A DNA stretch of 32,892 bases, from positions 1 through 32,892 of the forward strand of contig NZ_JACHFD010000035.1 of NCBI RefSeq assembly GCF_014201715.1, written 5' to 3'. The DNA is from Haloferula luteola. GTDB lineage: Bacteria > Verrucomicrobiota > Verrucomicrobiia > Verrucomicrobiales > Akkermansiaceae. The notes beneath the pieces are model-generated. The model did not search any database, was not told the DNA's origin, and saw only the letters and a list, made by a program, of their open reading frames with translations. This document shows, piece after piece, positions 25,165 to 32,298 of this stretch (its first letter is position 1; the number at the start of each line of letters is the position of its first letter). The translations under genes were made by a program, and so were the position numbers.

Positions 25165-26613
25165 TCATGTTCCGGGTAGGGTCAGGCGAAAGAGGGAGCC
25201 CTGTCCTGGTGCGCTGGAGACAGTGAGATCTCCGCCATGGCGTTGGGCGATTTTGAGGCAAATCGACAATCCCAAACCGGAGCCCGATTCTCCGTCGAGC
25301 GCCTTTCGGGAACTGTCCACCCGGTAGAAGCGTTCGAAGAGTTGATCCTGGTGTTCTGGGGCAATGCCCACACCATGGTCTTCAATTTCCAACCAGGAGA
25401 GACCCTGGTCATTTCCACTGCGCATTTCCAATGGGGTGCCAGGAGGATTGTGACGGAGGGCATTGGAGAGGAGATTGGCAATCAATCGTGTCAGCAGCTC
25501 AGCATCTCCGCACACAGGAGAGGGCTGGATGTGCATTTTTACAAGAGCGTCACGACGGGCGCATGATTCGCGAAGGAGGGCGAGGGTTTCCGTGGCGAGG
25601 TCTCCGAGGTCGATGGGCTGTGGATGATCGAGAACCTCGGCATCCAGATGAGCCAAGGTCATCATTTGCTCCACAATCGCTTTGAGTCGGAGCGATGACT
25701 GATGAACCACTTGGAGCCCCTTGCGGTAGTCCTCCTCGCTGCGGGGTTTGGCGAGCAGGCGCTCAGAGTGGCCGAGAATCACGGTCAGCGGGGTGCGGAA
25801 TTCATGGGAGGCGTCAGCAGTGAAACGTTCTCGTTGCGTGATCTCTCCATCAAGCTTGTCAAATGCCTCATTGAGCACCACGGCCAGCTCGTGAAGTTCG
25901 CGGGTGCTGCGTCTGAGGTCGATGCGGCGCGATCGATCGGATCCAGCAATGTCTCGAGCGGCCTCGGCAATATCCCGAGCAGGCCGCAAGCTCCAATGAG
26001 TGATGGCTCCCCCGACGACGATACCCGCCAAAAATAGGGTGATCCCCACGCCTCCCAGTTCCCATCCGTATCGGTGGAGGGCTTCCTGGTGGCCGTCCAG
26101 CGGGAGGCCAGTGACCAGCAATGAGTGTCGCGGACCGCGAAAGTACATCACTCGATGTCCGTCAATCGTCACGAAGGGTGCCGGGATGCGTCCCTGATTC
26201 CAGGTGATGGAGTCGGGGCGCCCCGTTCCACGATGATGAAGGGGATGGCCTTCCGGATCCCAGGCGACCGTCCAGGATCGTGCCTTGAGGTCGGGGTCAA
26301 TGGCATCGTCGGCCTGCCATTTTTCCTCCTTCCTTCGTCGCATTCCAGGTGGAGGGCCGCCGAAATCGTCGTCTTCGAACCGTCCTGGGCCGCCTGGAGG
26401 TCCAGGGGGACGATGGTCCTCAGGCCGGTCGAGTTCGGGCAGGACTTCTCGAGTGAGGTTGGAAAGCTGGACATCGATTGCATCGAGTCTGCGCTCCGAT
26501 TCGATATGATAGAAAGCGACCATCATGCCACTGATGGCGAGGGCAAGAATCAGGGCGTGCCAGCTCTGCAGTCGGAAGGAGAGAGACCTCCAGAGGGGCG
26601 GGCGGGAGCTCAT
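25165..26613 (-). CDS. Sensor histidine kinase (OmpR-partner type)
   Basis: A 482-residue membrane sensor kinase. TM1 (about 18-35) and TM2 (about 184-203) flank an extracytoplasmic domain that contains an unusual Pro/Gly/Asp-rich stretch (about 62-92: PPGPPGGPGRF, EDDDFGGPPPG) and a basic patch RRRKEEK. A HAMP domain follows (LRPARDIAEAARDIAG), then HisKA with phospho-acceptor H270 in ADASHEFRTPLT. The HATPase_c domain has N-box LIANLLSNALRHN, DHGVGI and GSGLGLSI. The start overlaps the stop of the response regulator gene by 4 bp (ATGA), so the two are translationally coupled and almost certainly a cognate pair. The signal is unknown. The acidic/proline-rich loop could sense ions or pH, but that is speculative. 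Confidence 0.93.
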   Translation of the reverse strand: MSSRPPLWRSLSFRLQSWHALILALAISGMMVAFYHIESERRLDAIDVQLSNLTREVLPELDRPEDHRPPGPPGGPGRFEDDDFGGPPPGMRRRKEEKWQADDAIDPDLKARSWTVAWDPEGHPLHHRGTGRPDSITWNQGRIPAPFVTIDGHRVMYFRGPRHSLLVTGLPLDGHQEALHRYGWELGGVGITLFLAGIVVGGAITHWSLRPARDIAEAARDIAGSDRSRRIDLRRSTRELHELAVVLNEAFDKLDGEITQRERFTADASHEFRTPLTVILGHSERLLAKPRSEEDYRKGLQVVHQSSLRLKAIVEQMMTLAHLDAEVLDHPQPIDLGDLATETLALLRESCARRDALVKMHIQPSPVCGDAELLTRLIANLLSNALRHNPPGTPLEMRSGNDQGLSWLEIEDHGVGIAPEHQDQLFERFYRVDSSRKALDGESGSGLGLSICLKIAQRHGGDLTVSSAPGQGSLFRLTLPGT

Positions 26614-27266
26614 TCGATGAAGTAGCCCGCGCCCCTCCGAGTTTTGATGAAATCCTTTCCAAGCTTTTGTCGGAGTTTGTAGATGTAGACGTCGAGGAGA
26701 TTGGAAATGTCGACATCTTCAGATTCCTCATCAAAGAGTTGGCCGAAAATCCGGTCCCTTGAGACGACCTCGGAGCGGTGACGGGCGAGCAGTTCGACCA
26801 ACGCAAATTCCCGAGCCGTAACTTCCACCGGCTCTCCCCCCGCGCGGATTTGGAGGGATCCCGTATCGATTTCCACCGCTCCGATCCGCAGCAATTTCTC
26901 GGACTGGAGTCCGTGGCGTCGGGCCACAGCGCGGATGCGGGCAAGCAACTCATCATTGGCAAAGGGCTTCACCAAGTAGTCGTCAGCACCTTGATCGAGT
27001 CCACGAACCCGATCGCGTGTTTGGTCGCGGGCGGTGAGCATGAGAACCGGAGTGGTGTGGGTCTTGCGCAGGCGTTCCAAGAGCGAAAAGCCGTCGAGAC
27101 CCGGCAGCATCGCATCGAGGAGGATCACGTCGAACTCCCAGTTTTGTGCAAGATAGAGCCCTTGAACGCCCTCTTCCGCAGCCGATACCTCATGCCCCTC
27201 CTCCTCCAGGAGCTCTATCAGGAAATCCAGGAGTTCAGGCGAGTCTTCGATAATGAGGAGTTTCAC
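26610..27266 (-). CDS. OmpR/PhoB-family response regulator
   Basis: A 218-residue two-component response regulator, starting with GTG at 27266 (VKLLIIEDSPE). The frame extends further upstream, but only this start begins at the first beta strand of the receiver domain. The acidic pair is E7/D8, the phospho-acceptor D51 (ILLDAMLPGLDG), the switch Thr T78 and the conserved Lys K100 (DDYLVKPF). The C-terminal winged helix (about 125-218) ends KTRRGAGYFIE, as in OmpR/PhoB proteins. It lies 32 bp after the cytochrome c peroxidase gene and overlaps the kinase gene by 4 bp. Transcription with the peroxidase gene is likely, and a direct repeat upstream of that gene is a candidate binding site. Confidence 0.93.
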   Translation of the reverse strand: MKLLIIEDSPELLDFLIELLEEEGHEVSAAEEGVQGLYLAQNWEFDVILLDAMLPGLDGFSLLERLRKTHTTPVLMLTARDQTRDRVRGLDQGADDYLVKPFANDELLARIRAVARRHGLQSEKLLRIGAVEIDTGSLQIRAGGEPVEVTAREFALVELLARHRSEVVSRDRIFGQLFDEESEDVDISNLLDVYIYKLRQKLGKDFIKTRRGAGYFIE

Positions 27267-27298
27267 AACAAGAAGGGGCCGAGGGTGACGGACGAAGC

Positions 27299-28654
27299 CT
27301 ACTCTGAAGGAACCGGATAGATGAAGCGGAAGTAGCGCGCTTCGATTCCCAGTTCGTCGGGGATGTCGAGGCTCAGCCAACCCTCGGCATCGGCAGTCAC
27401 CGAGACGGTTGCCCAATGGGTGAGATCGGTGGAAGCTTGGAGTCCATAGGTCACATTCGGTACGGCTTGGGCCGTAAGTGTGGTGAACCGAACGCCTTGG
27501 CGGATTTCCCGACCGCACTCGATGGATTCGGTGGGCAGGACGATCGTCTGGAGCGTGCCTTCTTTGTCGAATGGGTCAGACCACTGCTGGTCGGTGTACA
27601 CTCGGCGACCGGTGAGAGTCTTGAGGAATGCTTCCAAGGAGGCTACTTCCGTGGCATCGAGACCGAGTTCTTGAGGCAGATTGCCGGGTCGAATCAAACG
27701 GGCGTCGAGATTGGTGACCACAGCGGGCACGGCATTGTAGTGCTCGATCACCTCCTCCAGAGTCGCGAAGCTGGCATCGTGCATGAACCCCCCGTGGGGT
27801 TGGCCGTTGGCATCAACGAGATCGCGCAGACTGGGAGCGCGCGTGTTGGTGGTGTCCGTCCCTCCCGAAAGGCTGCTCACCACCCCGTTGTTGCGACTCG
27901 CCGGATCGATGGAAAATTCCGGAGGCACGTGGCATCCTGCGCAACCGGCACCACCCTGAGCAGGAGGGCGGAGAAATAGGATCTTTCCATCATTCTCCTC
28001 CATCGTGAAATTGGGAAAGGGCGGACCATCGGCACCCGTTAGATCGCGTCCTTCGTCGTAGCGGCTGTCGAATGATTGGATGCTGCGAACGAACTGAGCC
28101 AAGGACTTGCCAATGCGTTCCTCGGTGACCTCCGGGTCGCCAAACACTCCTGCAAAGAGAACCTGATAGACTTCGATCGAAGAGAGGCGATCGACCAGAT
28201 CGGAAAATCCGGGATCACCGTCAGTGCCGCTGAATCCCATTTCGATGTGGTCTTGAATGGGTTGCGTTGCTTGATCCTCGACGCTGTCGGCGCGTTCGTC
28301 CCAGAAGAAGCGCGTTTCATCGGAGAATCGGGCGTTGATCAGACGCATCGAATGGCGCCCAGAGAAACCGGCGACTCCCATACTTGCGGTGTCAGGATCA
28401 GAGAAGCCATGCTCTTGTTGGTGGCAACTCGCACAAGAAACCGTCTGATTGCGGGAAAGCCGGGAATCGTAAAACAGCACCCGGCCGAGGGTCGCGCCGA
28501 GATCGGTGATGGGGTTGTCGGGGGGAGTGTTGTCGCGAGTGATGTAGTCCGGAACCTCCTGAGAGGAGTAGGGGAAAGGATGCGTGAGATCGATGACCGG
28601 AGCATCCTGGGCGTGGGTGGCGGCGATCAAAAATAGGGTGCTGAGGGCTTTCAT
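27299..28654 (-). CDS. Di-haem cytochrome c peroxidase family protein with extra C-terminal domain
   Basis: A 451-residue exported protein of the bacterial cytochrome c peroxidase/MauG family, which reduces peroxide or oxidises substrates in the periplasm. The ATG at 28654 gives a signal peptide (MKALSTLFLIAATHAQ). The first haem motif is C74-x-x-C77-H78, the second C238-x-x-C241-H242. Methionines and histidines for distal ligation lie in the usual region (GFMHDASFATLEE). After about residue 350 comes a C-terminal domain (YGLQASTDLTHWATV) of the verrucomicrobial exoprotein type. The frame is open to 29338, but that extension reads antisense through the HAD gene and is not part of this gene. 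RR and kinase genes follow on the same strand. Peroxidase versus MauG-like oxidase activity cannot be decided here. Confidence 0.9.
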   Translation of the reverse strand: MKALSTLFLIAATHAQDAPVIDLTHPFPYSSQEVPDYITRDNTPPDNPITDLGATLGRVLFYDSRLSRNQTVSCASCHQQEHGFSDPDTASMGVAGFSGRHSMRLINARFSDETRFFWDERADSVEDQATQPIQDHIEMGFSGTDGDPGFSDLVDRLSSIEVYQVLFAGVFGDPEVTEERIGKSLAQFVRSIQSFDSRYDEGRDLTGADGPPFPNFTMEENDGKILFLRPPAQGGAGCAGCHVPPEFSIDPASRNNGVVSSLSGGTDTTNTRAPSLRDLVDANGQPHGGFMHDASFATLEEVIEHYNAVPAVVTNLDARLIRPGNLPQELGLDATEVASLEAFLKTLTGRRVYTDQQWSDPFDKEGTLQTIVLPTESIECGREIRQGVRFTTLTAQAVPNVTYGLQASTDLTHWATVSVTADAEGWLSLDIPDELGIEARYFRFIYPVPSE

Positions 28655-28675
28655 GCCCCGACCTTGAAAGGTTCC

Positions 28676-28693
28676 ACCTGAACCCAACCTGAA
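28676..28693 (-). promoter_or_regulatory. Candidate OmpR-type operator: tandem direct repeat TTCAGGT
   Basis: On the minus strand TTCAGGT occurs twice with a 4-nt spacer (plus-strand ACCTGAA at 28676-28682 and 28687-28693), a period of 11 bp. OmpR/PhoB-family regulators typically bind such tandem repeats of 10-11 bp period. The site lies 22-39 bp upstream of the peroxidase start codon, in an 85-bp gap. The regulator gene two positions downstream is the natural candidate, implying autoregulation. The two flanking palindromes ACCTTGAAAGGT (28661-28672) and GGTTC/GAACC (28670-28684) may also matter. Confidence 0.55.
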
Positions 28694-28739
28694 TTGCCCT
28701 CGAAGAATCCAAGCTGGGGATTTTGGCGTTTGGAGAGGG

Positions 28740-29366
28740 TTACTCGATCTGAAGTGTCCTCCAGCCCAGTTGGGCGGCCGGAAGGAGGTCATGGCCCGGT
28801 GAGTCCCCAACCATGAGAATCTCGTCAGGTTGGAATCCTCGGCGGAGGAGCGGGAGCTGCGCTGTTTGAAATAGCCGCAGGTCGGGCTTGGCGATCCGAT
28901 GTTCATAGGAAAACACCAAAAGCTCGGAATCGAAACTCTTCCAATGGTGGGGGAAATGTTGGGCCAGCAGGCTTCGGGTGTAGGCCTGAGCATTCGAGAT
29001 GACTCCCAGTGCGGCACCCTGCTGCACGGCCTGTTCCAGCAACACCGCACCCTGAGGTACGATGGATACCGGATGAATGGCCTCCTCGACCTCAAAAGCA
29101 AATCGATCCCGATCGCCGAGGTCGGGGAAAATCGCCTGCCAAAGTTCGCGAATATCGATTTCTGGAAAGGGCTCCGAGGACTGAGCATGCGAATCCTGAA
29201 TCGCTTGGTCGAGACGCTGATCGAGCTGAGGAATCGGATGAAGTCCGAATTGGCGGGCGACCTCGGACATTTTTTGGCCTCGGTCGTCGCGTCGAGGCCC
29301 ATCAAGGAGGGTGCCATAGACATCGAAAAAAACCGCACGGATTCCAGCGGGGAGGAGGGAGGGCAT
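28740..29366 (-). CDS. HAD-superfamily hydrolase, last gene of the gpgS cluster
   Basis: A 208-residue haloacid dehalogenase superfamily protein. Motif I is D15-V-Y17-G-T-L (FFDVYGTLLDG), motif II ISNAQ, motif III lysine KPDLRLF, motif IV VGDSPGHDLL. HAD phosphatases normally carry a second Asp two residues after the nucleophile (DxD). Here it is Tyr17, as in 2-haloacid dehalogenases and some other HADs. The start codon shares one base with the stop of the glycosyltransferase gene, so translation is coupled. A phosphatase for glucosyl-3-phosphoglycerate (GpgP role) is suggested by context but weakened by Y17. The family is certain, the substrate is not. Confidence 0.85.
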   Translation of the reverse strand: MPSLLPAGIRAVFFDVYGTLLDGPRRDDRGQKMSEVARQFGLHPIPQLDQRLDQAIQDSHAQSSEPFPEIDIRELWQAIFPDLGDRDRFAFEVEEAIHPVSIVPQGAVLLEQAVQQGAALGVISNAQAYTRSLLAQHFPHHWKSFDSELLVFSYEHRIAKPDLRLFQTAQLPLLRRGFQPDEILMVGDSPGHDLLPAAQLGWRTLQIE

Positions 29367-30598
29367 CAGGAGAAGACTGCGGTGAGCATCTGGCGGTCCA
29401 GACGGGTGACCGGCCCGGCCGGTGAAGACAAAAGGAGGGAAGCAAGGGCCACCCAGCGCTCAATGAGGGCGACGGGGGAGAAGCTCGCCTCAATCAAGGG
29501 AGCGGCGCTCGGAATGCGTTGATTCAATTGTTCTCCGAGCCAGACAGAGAGGGGCATTTTTCCTGAACCCGCAACGACTTGTGGATCGAATGCCCCGGCG
29601 TTCACCTTCGCGATCACCGAAAGCTGTCGGGTCAAGGGTAGTTCGGGGAAGTCAACACCATCCACCTCCAACGCATCATAGAGCCCCCCTTGCGGGAAGT
29701 CGCGGAGATCTTCTGCGAGAGCAGGAATCCTGCGCCCGAGAACCCGGCGTTGACCCAAGGCTTCCAGATGAATCAGGCCAAAGCCTTCCTGCGTGGATGT
29801 CGTGACCAGATGGGTCGAGCGGGCATAGGCGGCGTCCCGGCCTCGAGAGAACACATCGAAGTCGATAGGGAGTTTCAGGGACTCAGCCGTGTTCCTCCAA
29901 GTCTCATAGAGTGCCTGCCACTCGGCTTGCTGGGGACGACTGCCCTGCATGAATTGCGTTCCGGGCGGAGCTGCGGCAGCCAACAGCAAAAGTTCGCCAA
30001 GATTTTTTCGGGGAATCCCCCTCATGGGGTGAAGCACCCTTGCTGGACCATCTTTCGGCGCGGAGGGAAGATCGTGGCGGAACGTCGCAGGAGGGAGGAG
30101 ATGGGCTTGGTCTACAGGGAGCCCGGCATCAACGAATGCCTGCCGATCGCGAGAATTGATGAATCCATGGGCAATGCGATTCGACACCGGATACAGCACA
30201 TCGACCCCTTCGAGTGCTGCCAATAATTCAGGGCGGCCGTCTTCCGCCAAGTCATGGTGTTGGAGGAGCAGTGCCTGACCCCGCCGGGCCAATCGGGTCA
30301 CGGCGGCGGTGAGCCCCGGGTTTTTCCCGAGGCAGGGGTTGTGGAATTGCAGCAATGCCGGCTCGTTTGGCAAATGAGCCATGAGGATCCTCTCGATGTG
30401 GGCGGCCGCATCTTCCAGGTTTTGAGGCGCGGGAGCATAGTCGAGACAGGGTTCGACTTCGGCGGGGAGCTCGCTCGGATTGTCGCCACACAGGATCCGG
30501 TGGGTGATGCCCGCCGCCGTCAGCAGTTCGTGCTGGTGACGGATCACCTCCGTCACCCCGCCGGGCCGGAGATGATAGTGGATGCTGAGAACGATCAC
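29366..30598 (-). CDS. GT4-like (GT-B) glycosyltransferase
   Basis: A 410-residue glycosyltransferase-like protein with a GT-B layout. The N-terminal domain begins with SIHYHLRPGGVTEVIR, typical of GT4 acceptor domains; the C-terminal donor domain has HPMRGIPRKNLGELL (conserved Arg193 and Lys198) and the E-x7-E element E271-GFGLIHL-E279. The start is a GTG. It lies between the acetyltransferase gene and the HAD gene in the gpgS operon. A retaining transferase that extends or modifies glucosylglycerate is the most likely role, as with the mannosylglucosylglycerate pathway known in some thermophiles and planctomycetes. The sugar donor is unknown. Confidence is high for a GT-B glycosyltransferase and low for the specific reaction. 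Confidence 0.82.
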   Translation of the reverse strand: MIVLSIHYHLRPGGVTEVIRHQHELLTAAGITHRILCGDNPSELPAEVEPCLDYAPAPQNLEDAAAHIERILMAHLPNEPALLQFHNPCLGKNPGLTAAVTRLARRGQALLLQHHDLAEDGRPELLAALEGVDVLYPVSNRIAHGFINSRDRQAFVDAGLPVDQAHLLPPATFRHDLPSAPKDGPARVLHPMRGIPRKNLGELLLLAAAAPPGTQFMQGSRPQQAEWQALYETWRNTAESLKLPIDFDVFSRGRDAAYARSTHLVTTSTQEGFGLIHLEALGQRRVLGRRIPALAEDLRDFPQGGLYDALEVDGVDFPELPLTRQLSVIAKVNAGAFDPQVVAGSGKMPLSVWLGEQLNQRIPSAAPLIEASFSPVALIERWVALASLLLSSPAGPVTRLDRQMLTAVFS

Positions 30599-30665
30599 GA
30601 TGCCGCGATGGATTGCCTGATACGCCGCCAGCGCGAGCTGCCTGAGGCCGTTGGGTTACCAAAGA

Positions 30666-31112
30666 TCAACGATCCAAGGATCCCAAGGTTTTCACGAAGT
30701 GGAATCCCCAAATTTCGAAACCCTGACGATGATAAAGGCGATGGGAGGCGTAGTTGTTAGTATAGGAGTCGAGAGTCTGGAGGTTGCAGCCCTTCTCCCG
30801 TGCCAGTTCCTCGAGAAATGCCATCAAGGCGGTGCCGATGCCTTCCGAGCGGTGGCTGGGATGCACGACGAAATTGTCGATTTCCAGGTAACGCCCACAC
30901 CAGATCTTCGTCGCAATCCAGACTCCGGCAAAGCCCACCAGTTTGTCTCCTAGGAAGGCTCCAATCGGCAGGTAGTGGGGATGTTCATCAAGGATCGTGC
31001 GAAACCGCTGCAGCAGTAGCTGAGTGGGGCAATCGGGATTCAAATGAACCAGCAGGCCGGTGGCGGCGAGATGGTCATCGGGTTCAAGAAGCCGAATATC
31101 GGGTGGGCTCAC
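30666..31112 (-). CDS. GNAT-family N-acetyltransferase in the gpgS operon
   Basis: A 148-residue GNAT acetyltransferase. The acetyl-CoA-binding region reads VVHPSHRSEGIGTALMAFLEE (R/Q-x-x-G-x-G/A motif as R-S-E-G-I-G), followed by YTNNYASHRLYHRQGFE, the usual motif B with a C-terminal Tyr. The GTG start overlaps the stop of gpgS by 4 bp, indicating translational coupling. Targets may be a sugar amine, a small molecule or a protein; the operon position suggests modification of the glucosylglycerate product or a related intermediate. No substrate-specific motif is visible. Confidence 0.85.
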   Translation of the reverse strand: MSPPDIRLLEPDDHLAATGLLVHLNPDCPTQLLLQRFRTILDEHPHYLPIGAFLGDKLVGFAGVWIATKIWCGRYLEIDNFVVHPSHRSEGIGTALMAFLEELAREKGCNLQTLDSYTNNYASHRLYHRQGFEIWGFHFVKTLGSLDR

Positions 31113-32026
31113 GCCGATTTCCTAAACCGAGCGGCGGCAGCGGGAAAGCGTTCCCGATACTCCGCCACCGAAATCATCGGCGGTCGCTCGCTCCGCTGGG
31201 ACGATGGATCAAGAAAGCGAGGGAGAAAGGCATCCAGGATTTGGTCCGACATCCGGCCCAAATCGGCAAGCGAGCGGTTGCGATGGATGCGTTCGTCCAG
31301 ATCGGTTTGGGCAATTGCCCGGATTCCGTGCCTTCGCCAAACGTCGATCAGATGCGCTGTTTCGACCCCGTATCCCGTCGGGAATGGAATGGCCTCCAGA
31401 ATTTCCCGGCGCGCGGCATACTCCCCAGCAAGCGGCTGATGCAAGGCCGCCAGCTCCGGGCAAAATCGGTCGAAGAGCGGTCGCACCAGAATCTCAGTCA
31501 CCCGGCCTCCGCCACGAGGATCCACGCCTTCACGTGCCAACAGAGGGCGCTCGTAAAATCCTTTCACGTAAGCGATTTCAGGATCGAGCAGCAGCGGTCC
31601 CAGAGTCCCGGTCACGAATCGCGGATGGATGTTGCGAATGTCGCCGTCGACGAATGCGATGAGATCGCTTTGGCAGTGGTGCACGGCCTTCCATAGATTT
31701 TCACCTTTGCCGGGTCGGCTTCCCTGAAACGGCAGAATGGCAGAGGACAGCACCACCTCGGCACCGGCATCTGCGGCCAATTCACGGGTGCGATCCGTGG
31801 AACCAGAGTCGATCACGACCAATTCATCGAGGAGGGCATGATCATCCACCAAGGCTTTGCGGAGGGTCTCGACGATTCTCGCGATCGTGCCTTCTTCATT
31901 GAGGGTGGGGATGCACAGGGCGGCCTTCAGCCCAAGCAAATGCTTTTGCTGGATCAGCTCTGCCAGGTCCCCGAATTGGAGGTGGTGGAACGCTTTCAAC
32001 GCCCCTGAAATAACCGAATGAACCAT
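31109..32026 (-). CDS. gpgS: Glucosyl-3-phosphoglycerate synthase (GpgS-like, GT81)
   Basis: A protein of about 305 residues matching GpgS, which transfers glucose from an NDP-glucose to 3-phosphoglycerate, the first step of glucosylglycerate synthesis. Supporting signatures are CIPTLNEEGTIARIVE (residues 38-53), ELVVIDSGSTDRTRELA, GKGENLWKA, the metal-binding D-G-D as D127 and D129, VKGFYERPL (154-162), QPLAGEYAARR (197-207) and PTGYGVE (216-222), together with a late H248 in RIHRNR. All are characteristic of GpgS rather than generic GT2 enzymes. ATG 32026 was chosen; TTG 32047 would add seven residues. It is the first gene of a four-gene minus-strand unit (gpgS, GNAT, GT4, HAD) and diverges from tRNA-Val. 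Organisms use the product as an osmolyte or as the precursor of methylglucose lipopolysaccharides or mannosylglucosylglycerate. Confidence 0.9.
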   Translation of the reverse strand: MVHSVISGALKAFHHLQFGDLAELIQQKHLLGLKAALCIPTLNEEGTIARIVETLRKALVDDHALLDELVVIDSGSTDRTRELAADAGAEVVLSSAILPFQGSRPGKGENLWKAVHHCQSDLIAFVDGDIRNIHPRFVTGTLGPLLLDPEIAYVKGFYERPLLAREGVDPRGGGRVTEILVRPLFDRFCPELAALHQPLAGEYAARREILEAIPFPTGYGVETAHLIDVWRRHGIRAIAQTDLDERIHRNRSLADLGRMSDQILDAFLPRFLDPSSQRSERPPMISVAEYRERFPAAAARFRKSA

Positions 32027-32040
32027 TTTTTGCAAAGGGC

Positions 32041-32069
32041 TTGCCAAGCCGAGGCAGATTCCCTAGACA
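32041..32069 (+). promoter_or_regulatory. Candidate sigma-70-type promoter for tRNA-Val
   Basis: TTGCCA (32041-32046; 5 of 6 to TTGACA) and TAGACA (32064-32069; 3 of 6 to TATAAT) are 17 nt apart. The predicted start site would be about 25-30 nt before the tRNA. The hexamers overlap the start region of the divergent gpgS gene, so coordinated or competing transcription is possible. Weak -10; the assignment is tentative. Confidence 0.4.
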
Positions 32070-32103
32070 CTGCGCCCCGCCCGCAAGGGTTCTGGGATAA
32101 AAA

Positions 32104-32178
32104 GCGCGGTTAGCTCAGTGGTAGAGCACATCGTTCACACCGATGGGGTCGCAGGTTCGAACCCTGCACCGCGCACCA
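32104..32178 (+). tRNA. tRNA-Val (anticodon CAC)
   Basis: Complete cloverleaf. Acceptor GCGCGGT (32104-32110) pairs with ACCGCGC (32168-32174). D arm is GCTC-AGTGGTA-GAGC, anticodon stem CATCG/CGATG, loop TTCACAC with anticodon CAC at 32036+ relative position (32136-32138), and T arm GCAGG-TTCGAAC-CCTGC. The discriminator base is A and the CCA end is encoded (32176-32178). Reads GTG valine codons. The opposite strand contains an open frame that is only an antisense artefact. Confidence 0.95.
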
Positions 32179-32195
32179 TCCCTTTTTGTGGCAAG

Positions 32196-32219
32196 GAATC
32201 CTTGATAAATCAAGGATTC
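32196..32219 (+). terminator. 10-bp hairpin just after tRNA-Val
   Basis: GAATCCTTGA (32196-32205) and TCAAGGATTC (32210-32219) form a perfect 10-bp stem with a TAAA loop, 18 nt after the tRNA 3' end. No long T-run follows, but a T5 stretch lies before it (32183-32187). A processing or termination structure for the tRNA transcript is the simplest explanation; an integration-site palindrome is another. Confidence 0.45.
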
Positions 32220-32298
32220 GAGGACTCTAAAAACCTTGAGGTCAGGAAAACTAGGGGACAATGGCCTCGCTGAAAAAAATGAGGAGGAACCTACTACG

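Noticed and set aside
27267..27518. N-terminal extension of the response regulator to 27518
   Set aside because: It overlaps the 3' end of the peroxidase gene and precedes the first receiver strand with Arg/Pro-rich sequence; GTG 27266 fits the family.
28655..29338. Upstream extension of the cytochrome c peroxidase frame
   Set aside because: It would overlap the HAD gene on the same strand in another frame and puts 228 non-homologous residues before a clear signal peptide.
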